Assembly (NCBI GenBank): GCA_947166905.1
Contig: CAMVFZ010000005.1
Coordinates: 62,001 to 126,000, forward strand
Length of the DNA: 64,000 nucleotides
DNA from: an uncultured Prevotellaceae bacterium
GTDB lineage: Bacteria > Bacteroidota > Bacteroidia > Bacteroidales > UBA932
Reading direction: 5' to 3'
Shown: positions 1 to 7,266 of the stretch, piece after piece
How positions within the stretch are numbered: the first letter of the stretch is position 1
Layout: the number at the start of each line of letters is the position of its first letter
Made by a program: the position numbers and the translations under genes
The notes under the pieces: generated by a model
Told to the model about the DNA's origin: nothing
The model's input: the letters and a program-made list of their open reading frames with translations, nothing else
Database searches by the model: none

Positions 1-642
1 TACCAGGAAAGGAATGAGGGTACCTTCGTTCTGGATGGTAGCCTTTGTCATGGGGTAGAAGTATGTTTTGTTGGCGCTACCACCACCCTTGGCTACCATA
101 ATGAAGCGATATTCATCGCCCTGGGTGGCCTCTATGTCAATCTGGGCAGGAAGGTTGCACTTGGTGTTAACCTCGTCGTACATATTCAGCGGAGCGTTCT
201 GGCTGTAGCGCAGATTCTCCTGGGTATAGGTATTGAAAACACCAAGGCTCAGGGCCTCTTCGTCCTCGAAGTCCGTCCATACGTGCTGTCCTTTCTCTCC
301 GTGGATAATGGCGGTGCCGGTATCCTGGCAAAAGGGCAGTACACCCTTGACGGCAGTCTCTGCATTGCGCAGGAACTGCAGGGCTACGTATTTGTCGTTG
401 TCCGATGCCTCCGGGTCCTTGAGGATAGCTGCAACCTGCTCATTGTGAGCGCGGCGAAGCATGAACTGACAGTCGTGGAAAGACTGCTGGGCAACCAGGG
501 TCAGGGCTTCAGGTGATACCTCCAGTAAAGTTTTATTTCCCAGTGTGGTGGATTTTACCAGTTTCTCTGATCCGGGAATCTTGTAATACTCTGTTGTGTC
601 CGGTCCCAACTGGAACATCGGTGCATATTTAAAATCAGGCAT
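1..642 (-). CDS. Fumarate hydratase, class I (N-terminal part, cut by window edge)
   Basis: The reverse strand reads open from an ATG at 642 to base 1, giving 214 residues. The product matches the N-terminal half of the oxygen-sensitive iron-sulfur fumarase family (Fumerase, PF05681), which interconverts fumarate and malate in the cytosol. The motif FCQDTGTA at residues 104-111 contains Cys105, expected to be a [4Fe-4S] ligand. A Gly-rich KGGGS stretch lies near residue 185. The family is usually about 540 residues, so more than half lies outside the window. It ends the core genome to the left of the accessory island. No frame break is visible. The assignment is firm; the exact paralogue is not determined. 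Confidence 0.9.
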   Translation of the reverse strand, partial: MPDFKYAPMFQLGPDTTEYYKIPGSEKLVKSTTLGNKTLLEVSPEALTLVAQQSFHDCQFMLRRAHNEQVAAILKDPEASDNDKYVALQFLRNAETAVKGVLPFCQDTGTAIIHGEKGQHVWTDFEDEEALSLGVFNTYTQENLRYSQNAPLNMYDEVNTKCNLPAQIDIEATQGDEYRFIMVAKGGGSANKTYFYPMTKATIQNEGTLIPFLV

Positions 643-653
643 TTGTGTATGTG

Positions 654-2138
654 TTAATCGTTATTATTCTGTATTTCTTTTATGTAATAGCCGCCGGTTT
701 TGTCAGCCCCACGATGTTCAATCAGGTCGTTCTTCCTAAGAATTGCGACATGTCGCTCTATAGTAGAATCGCCCTTTCCGCATTTGCTTGCTAACTGGGG
801 AGCGTTTAAGCCAGGATATTGCTTGATGAGCGCATAAGTCGCCCTAACAGCCTGGCCAAGGCCGGATATAATCTCATTTACACCCTCATTTACACCCTCA
901 TTTACACCCTCATTTCGACCATCACCCGTTAAATACGGAGCCAATGGATTCTTGAATCGGATGGTCAGACAGACAAAGTGCGTCACGAAGTCGTACTCAG
1001 GTGCTGGGAGTCCGGCTTCTTTGCAGTAGGTGAAGATATTTAGGATGCCGCGGCCCCACCCTTCAGCTTTGCCTCCCTTGAACAGAGCGCCGGCAATCTT
1101 CTCGTTGATGGGCAGAGAGTGAGGACGGAGACAGAACTCTTCCGGTGAAGTACCGGTAGGGAAGGCTCCGGGGTTCATAAACTCAATGCGGTCGTCAAAG
1201 ATGGCCACGCTGGGAGTCATATTCTCGGTCCACCAGGTCCTGTGAGTCAGTAGATTAAGGGCGGCTTCCCTTATGACCTTGATGGGGACAGTCAGAACAT
1301 TCTTGCTATCAAAGTCATCCTGGTCGCCGGACATGAACATATGCTTGCGGCAGAAATCCTCAATGGCCTGGAGTTGCTGGAAAAGATTGGCCTCAACGAC
1401 AGCCTGGTCACGGAACTTATCCATTATTGTCCCCTCGAAACGGGCCAGGCGAACCTTGCAGTGGGAGAAGAATCGGATTGGGTTCTTTCCGAACAGAACT
1501 ATGGCGCCGTTTGTGAGATGGTCGTCGTGTGTCAGGACATTGAAGTGACGCAAGCGCACGATGGTTGTTTTGGCTGCAGCGGCATCGGCGGGGATTCGTC
1601 CTTTGGCAATGCCTTCCGAGATGGCATTTCTTAGCGTTTTGGTGTCGATGTCTTTGATTGTGGCTACGTAACAGGGCACCATTTCCCAACTGAACTTCTT
1701 GGGGTCGCTCAGGCGTATGCGCTCGTCGAATAAATCGCGCGGCATTTGTTTGGTGGTGTTTTCCACCTTGTAGTACGGCCGTCCGTCGTAGGTATAGGGT
1801 GCGGTGAAGGGAACTGGAGCCGGGAACCAGATGGCAATGACTTTCTGATTGGGGCGACCGGGGACGTCGATATACTGGGCTGTCAGGTCGATGGTCGGGG
1901 AAAACTTATACATCTCCCTGGCAATCTCTTGACGAGTCTGGTCTGCCACGTCCTGACCAAGAATCTTCAGCGTCTTTGGATGAATGCCGAAAAACAACCA
2001 GCCGCCTTCGGTGTTGAGGAAAGCGCAGCCTGACTGCATACCGGCGACAATCTCACCGGTAGTCTTCTTGGCCTCCATCACGCGGTTCTCATCACGGTGA
2101 AGGATGGTCTCTATGTCCTGAATCGTCAGATCCTTCAT
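654..2138 (-). CDS. AlbA_2 / Schlafen-like protein with GHKL-type ATPase and winged-helix C-terminus
   Basis: This 494-residue protein has an N-terminal AlbA_2 (Schlafen-like) domain, residues about 10-125, a middle HATPase_c_4-like region with [13 protein letters not shown] and an NPGAFPTG segment, and a C-terminal winged helix. Family members are putative transcription regulators or defence proteins; the precise role is unknown. A linker repeats the tetrapeptide NEGV three times, encoded by three identical 12-base units. The open frame extends to a TTG at 2171, but a TATCTTTG promoter box at 2159-2166 lies inside that extension, so the ATG at 2138 is preferred. It is the leftmost gene of the accessory island, in the same orientation as the exonuclease and WYL genes. 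Confidence 0.75.
   Translation of the reverse strand: MKDLTIQDIETILHRDENRVMEAKKTTGEIVAGMQSGCAFLNTEGGWLFFGIHPKTLKILGQDVADQTRQEIAREMYKFSPTIDLTAQYIDVPGRPNQKVIAIWFPAPVPFTAPYTYDGRPYYKVENTTKQMPRDLFDERIRLSDPKKFSWEMVPCYVATIKDIDTKTLRNAISEGIAKGRIPADAAAAKTTIVRLRHFNVLTHDDHLTNGAIVLFGKNPIRFFSHCKVRLARFEGTIMDKFRDQAVVEANLFQQLQAIEDFCRKHMFMSGDQDDFDSKNVLTVPIKVIREAALNLLTHRTWWTENMTPSVAIFDDRIEFMNPGAFPTGTSPEEFCLRPHSLPINEKIAGALFKGGKAEGWGRGILNIFTYCKEAGLPAPEYDFVTHFVCLTIRFKNPLAPYLTGDGRNEGVNEGVNEGVNEIISGLGQAVRATYALIKQYPGLNAPQLASKCGKGDSTIERHVAILRKNDLIEHRGADKTGGYYIKEIQNNND
874..909. repeat. Three tandem 12-base repeats inside the AlbA_2 gene
   Basis: The unit tcatttacaccc occurs three times with no mismatch. Because 12 is a multiple of three, copy-number change would alter the length of the NEGV linker without a frameshift. 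Such linkers are common between ATPase and winged-helix parts in this protein family, so this is not unique. Confidence 0.9.
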
Positions 2139-2158
2139 GGCATCAATGTCCAACCTAA

Positions 2159-2166
2159 CAAAGATA
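2159..2166 (-). promoter_or_regulatory. -7 box (TATCTTTG) for the AlbA_2 gene
   Basis: A perfect Bacteroidota -7 box lies 20 bases upstream of the ATG at 2138 on the reverse strand. It argues against the longer TTG start. The paired CTGCC-N7-GGCAG repeat seen at five other island promoters is not present here. Instead a perfect 8-base inverted repeat (CAAATCTT / AAGATTTG, 2187-2207) covers the -33 area and could be an operator. Confidence 0.5.
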
Positions 2167-2256
2167 GCCAATCCGTCTTACCTTCGCAAATCTTTTGTGA
2201 AGATTTGTTTGACTTATGAGTTAGTGTCCATGGGAAATAATATTGATGGTTGGAGG

Positions 2257-2751
2257 TTACAGGAGCTTCATCGCAATATAAGCACACGCCTCTGCATCGG
2301 CCAGTGCATGGTGATGATTCTCGAGATTGTATCCGCAAGCTGCTGCGACGGTCTGTAGCTGATGGTTGGGCAAACTGTCGCCATAATATCTCCTGGAGAC
2401 GGCCAGCGTATCGTAGAACTTGTAATCAGGATAGTCCATCTGGTACACTTTGAAGACCTCCTTCAGGCACCCCTCATCGAAAGGACTATTGTGTGCCACC
2501 AGTGGAAGGCCTTCAATCATCGGGGCTATCTTTTCCCATACAAACGGGAATACCGGTGCATCCACTGTGTCTTCTTCCGACAGTCCATGAACCTGCCGGC
2601 AAAACCACTGGTAATACTCCGGTTCCGGATGTATCAGGCTGTAGAATGAATCCACAATTTCCCCGTTCCGGACGATGACCACACCCACACTGCAGACGCT
2701 GCATCGGCACTCGTTAGCAGTCTCAAAATCTATTGCTGCAAAGTCTTTCAT
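2257..2751 (-). CDS. DnaQ-like 3'-5' exonuclease (DEDDh family)
   Basis: This 164-residue protein is a single exonuclease domain of the DNA polymerase III epsilon type. The Exo I motif IDFE gives Asp8 and Glu10. Exo II is AHNSPFDEG, and Exo III is HHALADAEA with the His and Asp of the DEDDh class. The expected activity is 3'-5' removal of nucleotides from DNA or RNA using two metal ions. The start ATG overlaps the stop of the upstream WYL regulator by four bases (ATGA), so the two are probably translationally coupled. It lacks the polymerase or BRCT parts found in larger relatives. Whether it trims DNA, RNA or a signal nucleotide cannot be said. Confidence 0.85.
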   Translation of the reverse strand: MKDFAAIDFETANECRCSVCSVGVVIVRNGEIVDSFYSLIHPEPEYYQWFCRQVHGLSEEDTVDAPVFPFVWEKIAPMIEGLPLVAHNSPFDEGCLKEVFKVYQMDYPDYKFYDTLAVSRRYYGDSLPNHQLQTVAAACGYNLENHHHALADAEACAYIAMKLL

Positions 2752-3662
2752 CGACTGTACTGTTCAGACATATAGGCAACAGCGTCCTTGATTTCTTGCC
2801 TGAAATCCTCTGGGCTCAGCACCTCCACATCCGGTCCCCAGCTCATGATTTCTTTTTTGAAATCGTGTGTCGGCGCCAGGTGGTATTTGTATACCGTGTA
2901 CTCCTCGTCGGATTCTTCCTCAACCTTCTGCTGGGAGATATGCAGAGGCAATGTATCAAAGTATCTCACCTGGCTATTCACGACCTTGATTTTGACCTCC
3001 TGGGGCTCCCAATCAGTTCCAATGATAACGCCAAAGTAGTTGGCGAAGAATGCTTCAGCATCGAATTTTTCAGGGATAGAGTACTCTTCATCAGTCTGGA
3101 CGACGTTGATCATCCTTTCATCTAAGGCGTAGATCCACAAATCATCTATCCCGTCGCTGGAGGCCAGCATATACCAGCGCTGTTTGAACAGTTTCAGGCA
3201 ATAGGGATATGCCACGAATGTGGACTCTTCATCTCTCCAGAAACTCTTATAGGTTATCTTGATGGCCCTCCCATCCCTCATGGCTTTCACAATGGTAGTG
3301 AGCCACTTCTGGCTGGACGGAATCTTCTCGAAAATAATCCTATCTTTCATGTCTCTGCTCTCATTGAGCAGATTATTCAACGACAATGATTCCAGCAACC
3401 ACTCTTTAACGCTTTCTCCCTTGATATCATCTGAATCTTCTATGTAATACCCATGTGAACGGTCACATTTGATTTCAATACCGAAAGTATCAAGAATAGC
3501 CTCCCTGTGATTATGGAATGTCCGCTCAGCCAGCGGAGAGTGATCTTCATTATATTGACTACTCTGCCAACGACGAGAAATTTCGGCCAAAGATAATCTC
3601 CTGTTATTCTGGCGTATGGTATCAATCAGCCAGATGTAACGTTCAAAATAGTTTTTTGCCAT
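2748..3662 (-). CDS. WYL-domain transcriptional regulator
   Basis: This 304-residue protein has an N-terminal helix-turn-helix region (about residues 1-75), a WYL domain (about 125-195, with the tract KQRWYMLAS) and a WCX-like C-terminal part. WYL proteins sense ligands, often nucleic acids or nucleotides, and many control anti-phage systems (BrxR and CapW are the best known). It heads an operon with the exonuclease. Its promoter carries the same inverted repeat and -7 spacing as four other units in the island, which makes it the best candidate for the shared regulator, acting on itself too. That control is inferred. No sensor residue can be assigned. Confidence 0.82.
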   Translation of the reverse strand: MAKNYFERYIWLIDTIRQNNRRLSLAEISRRWQSSQYNEDHSPLAERTFHNHREAILDTFGIEIKCDRSHGYYIEDSDDIKGESVKEWLLESLSLNNLLNESRDMKDRIIFEKIPSSQKWLTTIVKAMRDGRAIKITYKSFWRDEESTFVAYPYCLKLFKQRWYMLASSDGIDDLWIYALDERMINVVQTDEEYSIPEKFDAEAFFANYFGVIIGTDWEPQEVKIKVVNSQVRYFDTLPLHISQQKVEEESDEEYTVYKYHLAPTHDFKKEIMSWGPDVEVLSPEDFRQEIKDAVAYMSEQYSR

Positions 3663-3685
3663 AACTTGTAATATCCTTTACATCG

Positions 3686-3720
3686 CAAAGATAGCAATTA
3701 TAATTGCCAAAAAGTAGCAG
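3686..3720 (-). promoter_or_regulatory. Shared island promoter, copy A (WYL regulator)
   Basis: On the reverse strand, CTGCT-N7-GGCAA (3704-3720) is followed after exactly 10 bases by TATCTTTG (3686-3693). The ATG lies 24 bases further on, at 3662. The layout matches the copies at 4384-4418, 4459-4493, 8149-8183 and 8246-8280. Confidence 0.6.
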
Positions 3721-3737
3721 TTTGTTTCTATTTAGAT

Positions 3738-4022
3738 TTAGTGCCCACTTATCCTACGGACAACACGGTACAATTCTTCAAATGTTCTCACAAGAACCTT
3801 ACGGGGATTGGAATTAATTGAAGGCCCTACGAATCCTGCTGTTTCCAGCTGATTCATTATTCGAGTTGCCCGGACATAACCAATCTTAAGGTATTTTTGC
3901 AATTCCCTTTTAGATGCTCGTTGATTGAACACGACACATATTATTGCATCTTTGAATAGCTCATCATAATTTGGAGGACCTAAAGCATCATTGTCGTCTT
4001 TCTTACGTGCTGAACGTCTCAT
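3738..4022 (-). CDS. Stand-alone FtsK gamma winged-helix protein
   Basis: This 94-residue protein is essentially only the gamma domain that normally ends the DNA translocase FtsK/SpoIIIE, without membrane or motor parts. Recognisable are YDELFKDAI, the core KIGYVRATRIMNQLE (residues 46-60) and the ending GFVGP...PRKVLV. In chromosomal FtsK this domain reads KOPS sequences. Of the three recognition positions known from E. coli (Asn, Arg, Glu), this protein has Val50, Arg54 and Asn57, so its sequence preference has probably changed. It overlaps the upstream unknown gene by four bases and is presumably driven by the same promoter (copy B). It could regulate transcription or mark DNA; the function is unknown. 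Confidence 0.75.
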   Translation of the reverse strand: MRRSARKKDDNDALGPPNYDELFKDAIICVVFNQRASKRELQKYLKIGYVRATRIMNQLETAGFVGPSINSNPRKVLVRTFEELYRVVRRISGH

Positions 4023-4360
4023 TGCTGTTCCTCCTTATAGTAATAATCAATACAGGCCTTCAAAGATGCCATTGCCTTTGTTCCGTTAGGATCTTTTGTG
4101 TAATAGTGCTTTCTTACCTGGCCGGTTGATGCGATTCTCTCCATTATTACCCAAATGCATTTATTGGCCTCGATGGGAGCCAGATACATGAAGACTTCAA
4201 GAGAGACAACTTCTGCATTTAGCCGGTGGTACGAGACATCGCCCAGAACCAGTAATCTTTGCTGATCTTCCTTTACCTCTTCCAAGACGCTTTCAAGGAA
4301 GGCCTCTAACGGCGCCTTCTCAAATTCGTCAAAGATTTTTTGATATTTTCCCTTGTCCAT
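4019..4360 (-). CDS. Hypothetical protein, 113 aa, co-transcribed with FtsK-gamma protein
   Basis: I do not recognise this family. The open frame runs back to 4507 but the extension crosses promoter elements, so the ATG at 4360 is chosen, giving MDKGKYQKIFDEFEK and 113 residues. The sequence is acidic at the N-terminus, has an alternating hydrophobic middle (EVVSLEVFMYLAP, KCIWVIMERIA) suggestive of a small alpha/beta fold, and ends in a helix with YYYKEEQQ. There is no signal peptide, cysteine cluster or clear catalytic motif. Its stop overlaps the FtsK-gamma start by four bases, so the two products are probably made together and may act together. Confidence 0.6.
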   Translation of the reverse strand: MDKGKYQKIFDEFEKAPLEAFLESVLEEVKEDQQRLLVLGDVSYHRLNAEVVSLEVFMYLAPIEANKCIWVIMERIASTGQVRKHYYTKDPNGTKAMASLKACIDYYYKEEQQ

Positions 4361-4383
4361 AATAACGGTTTTTGTTGATGCCG

Positions 4384-4418
4384 CAAAGGTATGGCATCCT
4401 CTTGCCAAAGACTGGCAG
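4384..4418 (-). promoter_or_regulatory. Shared island promoter, copy B (unknown gene / FtsK-gamma)
   Basis: On the reverse strand, CTGCC-N7-GGCAA (4402-4418) is followed after 10 bases by TACCTTTG (4384-4391). The ATG is at 4360. Copy C faces the other way only 40 bases to the right, so this short gap is a divergent double promoter. Confidence 0.6.
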
Positions 4419-4458
4419 AAGAAAAAACTCATCATTATTTTTTTACCCCCAAACGCCT

Positions 4459-4493
4459 CTGCCGCATTTTGGCAGTCGCGCTTCATACCTTTG
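4459..4493 (+). promoter_or_regulatory. Shared island promoter, copy C (ParE-like unknown)
   Basis: CTGCC-N7-GGCAG (4459-4475) is a perfect 5-base inverted repeat. It is followed after 10 bases by TACCTTTG (4486-4493), with the ATG at 4520. This is the cleanest copy of the element. Confidence 0.62.
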
Positions 4494-4519
4494 CATTCGG
4501 AATTCAAAGAAGATATGTT

Positions 4520-5158
4520 ATGAAACTAGTTCACATGACTCAAGAAGAATATGTATCGCATATCCGTTCTTGCTGGAAAGAAAAGCTAGGCGTCATCAAT
4601 GATGAAGATTTGCCGTATGTCCTGATTCTAGAAGTAATCAAAATCTCGCTTCTTCATAAGGCATCATTTGTACGTATATCCTACAATGCGAGATGGAACA
4701 CAATCCATATAGAAACAAATAGCTATCCTGTAGAATCAAGGCCGGACTTTCAAGTTGGGAACTATTCTGGTGAGCCATGCATTCCATATATAAGTTATCT
4801 GTACGAAAGAGAATGGGGCGAAGGGGGCGAGTATGCTGTAATTAACGCATTGTGCAAGCGTTTCGCTTTTGTGAGCGGAAAAAAGAGTATTAGATGTAAG
4901 GATGGCAAAAAGGTTGACTGCCCAATACCTGGAGCCGTTTATGCTGGGATAAGAATTGAAATGACGCCTTTTGTTAGTGCACCCTTTGACGAAGATGTTG
5001 TTAAAAAACTACTCTCAGGAGTCTCTGGCTGGTTTAAAATCAAATGTGAGTATAAAGGTGTTGATTGCGCTAACTATTGGTGGGATACTTACGAAATAAC
5101 TTATGAAAAATTGTATATAAAGATGAGTCGAGAAGAGTATTACAACACCTTGATTTAA
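4520..5158 (+). CDS. Hypothetical protein, possible divergent GyrB/ParE-type ATPase fold
   Basis: This 212-residue protein has no obvious name. The frame is open from 4391, but the shared promoter lies in that part, so the ATG at 4520 is used. Several segments line up in order with the N-terminal ATPase domain of Bacteroidota ParE and with the clearer homologue at 7247-7858: SHIRSCWKEKLG (about 13-24), LILEVIKIS (35-43), GGEYAVINALCKRFAFVS (102-119) and GIRIEMTP (143-150) followed by a final ...CEYKGVD segment. The acidic residue Glu38 falls at the general-base position, but the metal-binding Asn and the GRG of the DNGRG motif are missing. If the alignment holds, it is a non-hydrolysing relative. 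This is inference by eye. Confidence 0.45.
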   Translation: MKLVHMTQEEYVSHIRSCWKEKLGVINDEDLPYVLILEVIKISLLHKASFVRISYNARWNTIHIETNSYPVESRPDFQVGNYSGEPCIPYISYLYEREWGEGGEYAVINALCKRFAFVSGKKSIRCKDGKKVDCPIPGAVYAGIRIEMTPFVSAPFDEDVVKKLLSGVSGWFKIKCEYKGVDCANYWWDTYEITYEKLYIKMSREEYYNTLI

Positions 5159-5190
5159 TTAGTTTAAACGCACATATATATACGGATTGT

Positions 5191-5508
5191 ATGAACAGAT
5201 TACCTATTGACGAATTGTATCTTCTTAATTCCTTGTTCGGTATCAGGAAGTTATCAGAAGAAGAGCAAAACAGGATTTCGATTATCAAATTTGAGTATGC
5301 GCCCAGGTCAGATTTCTTTACGGCAGATCTCACGTTCGTATATGAAAACGACTGTGGTGTAAAGACAAGACTGTCGTATGAATTGGCCGGGAAACGCTCC
5401 GAAGATCATTTCTTTGAGCACGTGATGTATGAAAACTATAATGAAGAAATTGAGTTTTCCTGCTTCAGGGATGCCATTGATTATTGCAATAAGAAACAAA
5501 ATCACTAA
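5191..5508 (+). CDS. Hypothetical protein, 105 aa
   Basis: A small acidic protein I do not recognise. It starts 32 bases after the preceding stop in the same orientation, so it probably belongs to the transcription unit begun by promoter copy C. The sequence suggests a helix (DELYLLNSLFGIRKLSEEEQNR) followed by beta strands (IIKFEY, ADLTFVYEND, VKTRLSYEL) and a last helix (FRDAIDYCNKK). There is no signal peptide, membrane segment or metal-binding cluster. The A/T-rich composition resembles its neighbours in the island and differs from the G/C-richer housekeeping genes around it. Confidence 0.55.
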   Translation: MNRLPIDELYLLNSLFGIRKLSEEEQNRISIIKFEYAPRSDFFTADLTFVYENDCGVKTRLSYELAGKRSEDHFFEHVMYENYNEEIEFSCFRDAIDYCNKKQNH

Positions 5509-5536
5509 CTTCGCGAAAGGAGAGCTAATAAAGAAT

Positions 5537-5848
5537 ATGGCAGCATTTGAAAAGGAACTAAACAAGCTTAAGAGCATCCTTAAGCATCTTGAAGAGATAT
5601 TGGATGAGAGTGTTGATTACAAGCTAAGCCGGGAGAAGGTTATTGAAGAGATTGTTGGTATTAAGGACGATCTTCGCAAACTTAAAGATGTGGCCGAACT
5701 TTTCATGCCCCCATCCATCGGTCAAAAGGCCTTAGAACACATTGACTCGGCGAATCGACTTGTGGCCAGAATCAGCAGAGAATGGGACCTCCCGGATCCA
5801 GCTGCAGAGCGTACCATGATGTTTCCTGACGGAGAGGACGACGAATAA
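5537..5848 (+). CDS. Hypothetical coiled-coil protein, 103 aa
   Basis: The frame is open from 5429, but the upstream part overlaps the preceding gene, so the ATG at 5537 is preferred; a purine-rich AAAGGAG lies about 18 bases before it. Residues 1-60 form a heptad-like charged helix (FEKELNKLKSILKHLEEILDE and KVIEEIVGIKDDLRKL) suggestive of a coiled coil and oligomerisation. The C-terminus is acidic (DGEDDE). I do not recognise a family. The gene follows in the same orientation as the two unknown genes before it and may be a partner or adaptor protein. Confidence 0.55.
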   Translation: MAAFEKELNKLKSILKHLEEILDESVDYKLSREKVIEEIVGIKDDLRKLKDVAELFMPPSIGQKALEHIDSANRLVARISREWDLPDPAAERTMMFPDGEDDE

Positions 5849-5892
5849 TAGATGTTACCATAATAATGATGCGTATATAATTAAAGTATCCA

Positions 5893-6648
5893 ATGATTAT
5901 GACACCCTTAGATTTTCAAAATTGGCAATACTCTGTTGAAAAAGATATCTTCAATAAAGCTCGTAAATGGGGCCTTACCAGCAAAAAACTTAAAGCCATT
6001 GCTGATGGAGTCGCTGACGCAGAAGCATATCTATCATCATCCCCAAAAGTTGCTTGGATAGGTAAAGAGCCATATGATCGAAAGGATAGTAACGGCAACC
6101 CTTGTGGTGGGAACTGGTCCCTGACAGAAGGCTTTATCAACACTGAAGATTGGTCAAAAGCAATCCCAACATGGAAAAATGTTATCTATACAATGTACGG
6201 GTTACGAAATGGGCTCCATTATTGGGATAAAGAGATGCCATATGTAAATAATAATATGGGAGACGTAATGCGTTCAATCGCTTGGATTAATCTTAGTAAA
6301 ATGCCGAATAGGCCTAATTCATCAGACTACGCTTTTGCAGACATGTATCGCAAACATTGGAAAGAAACAGTAATGAAACAACTGGATTTTTACAAACCAG
6401 ATGTACTTATCTTCTGCAACACGTTTTCGATTTGTTACTCTGATTTATTCCCAACCGGTTCTGAGCCAATTGAAGTGCCGGTTCCTAACAAATACATTAT
6501 AAAGTATCCCAATCCAATTCTTAGAGCATTTAAGAGAGGAGATCAGCTATTTCTTGATGCATATCATCCTGGAGCTCGTTTTAATGAAGAAAAAAGAGGA
6601 GACTATGTTGACTCTATCATAGACACAGTCAGAACCTATTTTAAGTAG
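5893..6648 (+). CDS. Uracil-DNA glycosylase superfamily-like protein
   Basis: This 251-residue protein shows, in order, features of the UDG fold: a strand-loop VAWIGKEPYD (about 52-61) in the position of the active-site GxxPG loop, IAWINLSKMPN at the second strand, KPDVLIFCNTF at the third and LDAYHPGAR at the place of the HPS motif. Family members remove damaged or deaminated bases, but this group is divergent and the catalytic residue cannot be confirmed. An alternative ATG lies two codons downstream. It may share the transcript of the genes to its left (44-base gap). DNA-base recognition fits the nucleic-acid theme of the island. The fold call is moderate and the function open. Confidence 0.5.
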   Translation: MIMTPLDFQNWQYSVEKDIFNKARKWGLTSKKLKAIADGVADAEAYLSSSPKVAWIGKEPYDRKDSNGNPCGGNWSLTEGFINTEDWSKAIPTWKNVIYTMYGLRNGLHYWDKEMPYVNNNMGDVMRSIAWINLSKMPNRPNSSDYAFADMYRKHWKETVMKQLDFYKPDVLIFCNTFSICYSDLFPTGSEPIEVPVPNKYIIKYPNPILRAFKRGDQLFLDAYHPGARFNEEKRGDYVDSIIDTVRTYFK

Positions 6649-6681
6649 AAATAAGATCTATATGGTTCTCAGGGCCTACAT

Positions 6682-7266
6682 ATGAATCTAGATTACAAGC
6701 GTCATATATTATTTGCATTCGCCGATACACATGGGATGTATCGGCGTCTCTTTGTGCCAGCAGATGCCGACATACTTATCTGCGCTGGAGATTCATGCGA
6801 AGGCTTTAACCCGTCAAATCTAGAGAACTTCTTCTCCTGGTACGCCTCCATCCCTGCAAAGTTCAGAATCTTTGTCCCGGGGAATCATGACAGGATATTC
6901 AATACCAACCCAGACAGAGCAAAGAGCCTGATTCCTGATGGCGTTGTCTATCTGGAGAATGAAGGCATCGAGTACGACGGCATCAAATTCTACAGTGTGC
7001 CGGCAAGGCCTTACCTGAAAACACCACTTGCCATTCCTGAAGACGTTGACTTCCTAATTACCCACGGACCGGCTTACGGCTATCTGGACCGGGGCTTAGG
7101 ATGCAAGAATCTCTACCTTTCCATAGCCAACAGTTGTCCCAAGTACCATATCTTCGGCCACGTCCACGAAGAAGGTCTAAAAAGAAAGGCGATGCTTGGC
7201 GGCACCACCTATCTTAATGTTTCCTATTTCGAAGAACTCCGGAGCGCTATAGCTTCACCCCATTGA
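6682..7266 (+). CDS. Metallophosphoesterase (calcineurin-like)
   Basis: This 194-residue protein carries the full set of calcineurin-like motifs: FADTHG (D-x-H), ICAGDS (GD), VPGNHD (GNHD), ITHGPAYG and FGHVHEEG (GHxH). It is therefore expected to bind two metal ions and hydrolyse a phosphoester; substrates in this family range from cyclic nucleotides to DNA ends. The length matches compact single-domain members. It follows the UDG-like gene after 33 bases in the same orientation. The last 20 bases overlap the 3' end of the convergent ParE-like gene. The substrate cannot be predicted. Confidence 0.82.
   Translation: MNLDYKRHILFAFADTHGMYRRLFVPADADILICAGDSCEGFNPSNLENFFSWYASIPAKFRIFVPGNHDRIFNTNPDRAKSLIPDGVVYLENEGIEYDGIKFYSVPARPYLKTPLAIPEDVDFLITHGPAYGYLDRGLGCKNLYLSIANSCPKYHIFGHVHEEGLKRKAMLGGTTYLNVSYFEELRSAIASPH

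Noticed and set aside
233..516. Two short + strand frames at the left edge
   Set aside because: They are antisense to the fumarase reading frame, which is continuous over all 642 bases.
874..909. Tandem 12-base repeats as a CRISPR array or phase-variable tract
   Set aside because: No spacers, unit length a multiple of three and inside a coding linker; CRISPR excluded and on/off switching unlikely.
2187..2207. Inverted repeat as a terminator for the exonuclease gene
   Set aside because: No T-run follows on the reverse strand, and it lies at the -33 position of the AlbA_2 promoter, so an operator is more likely.
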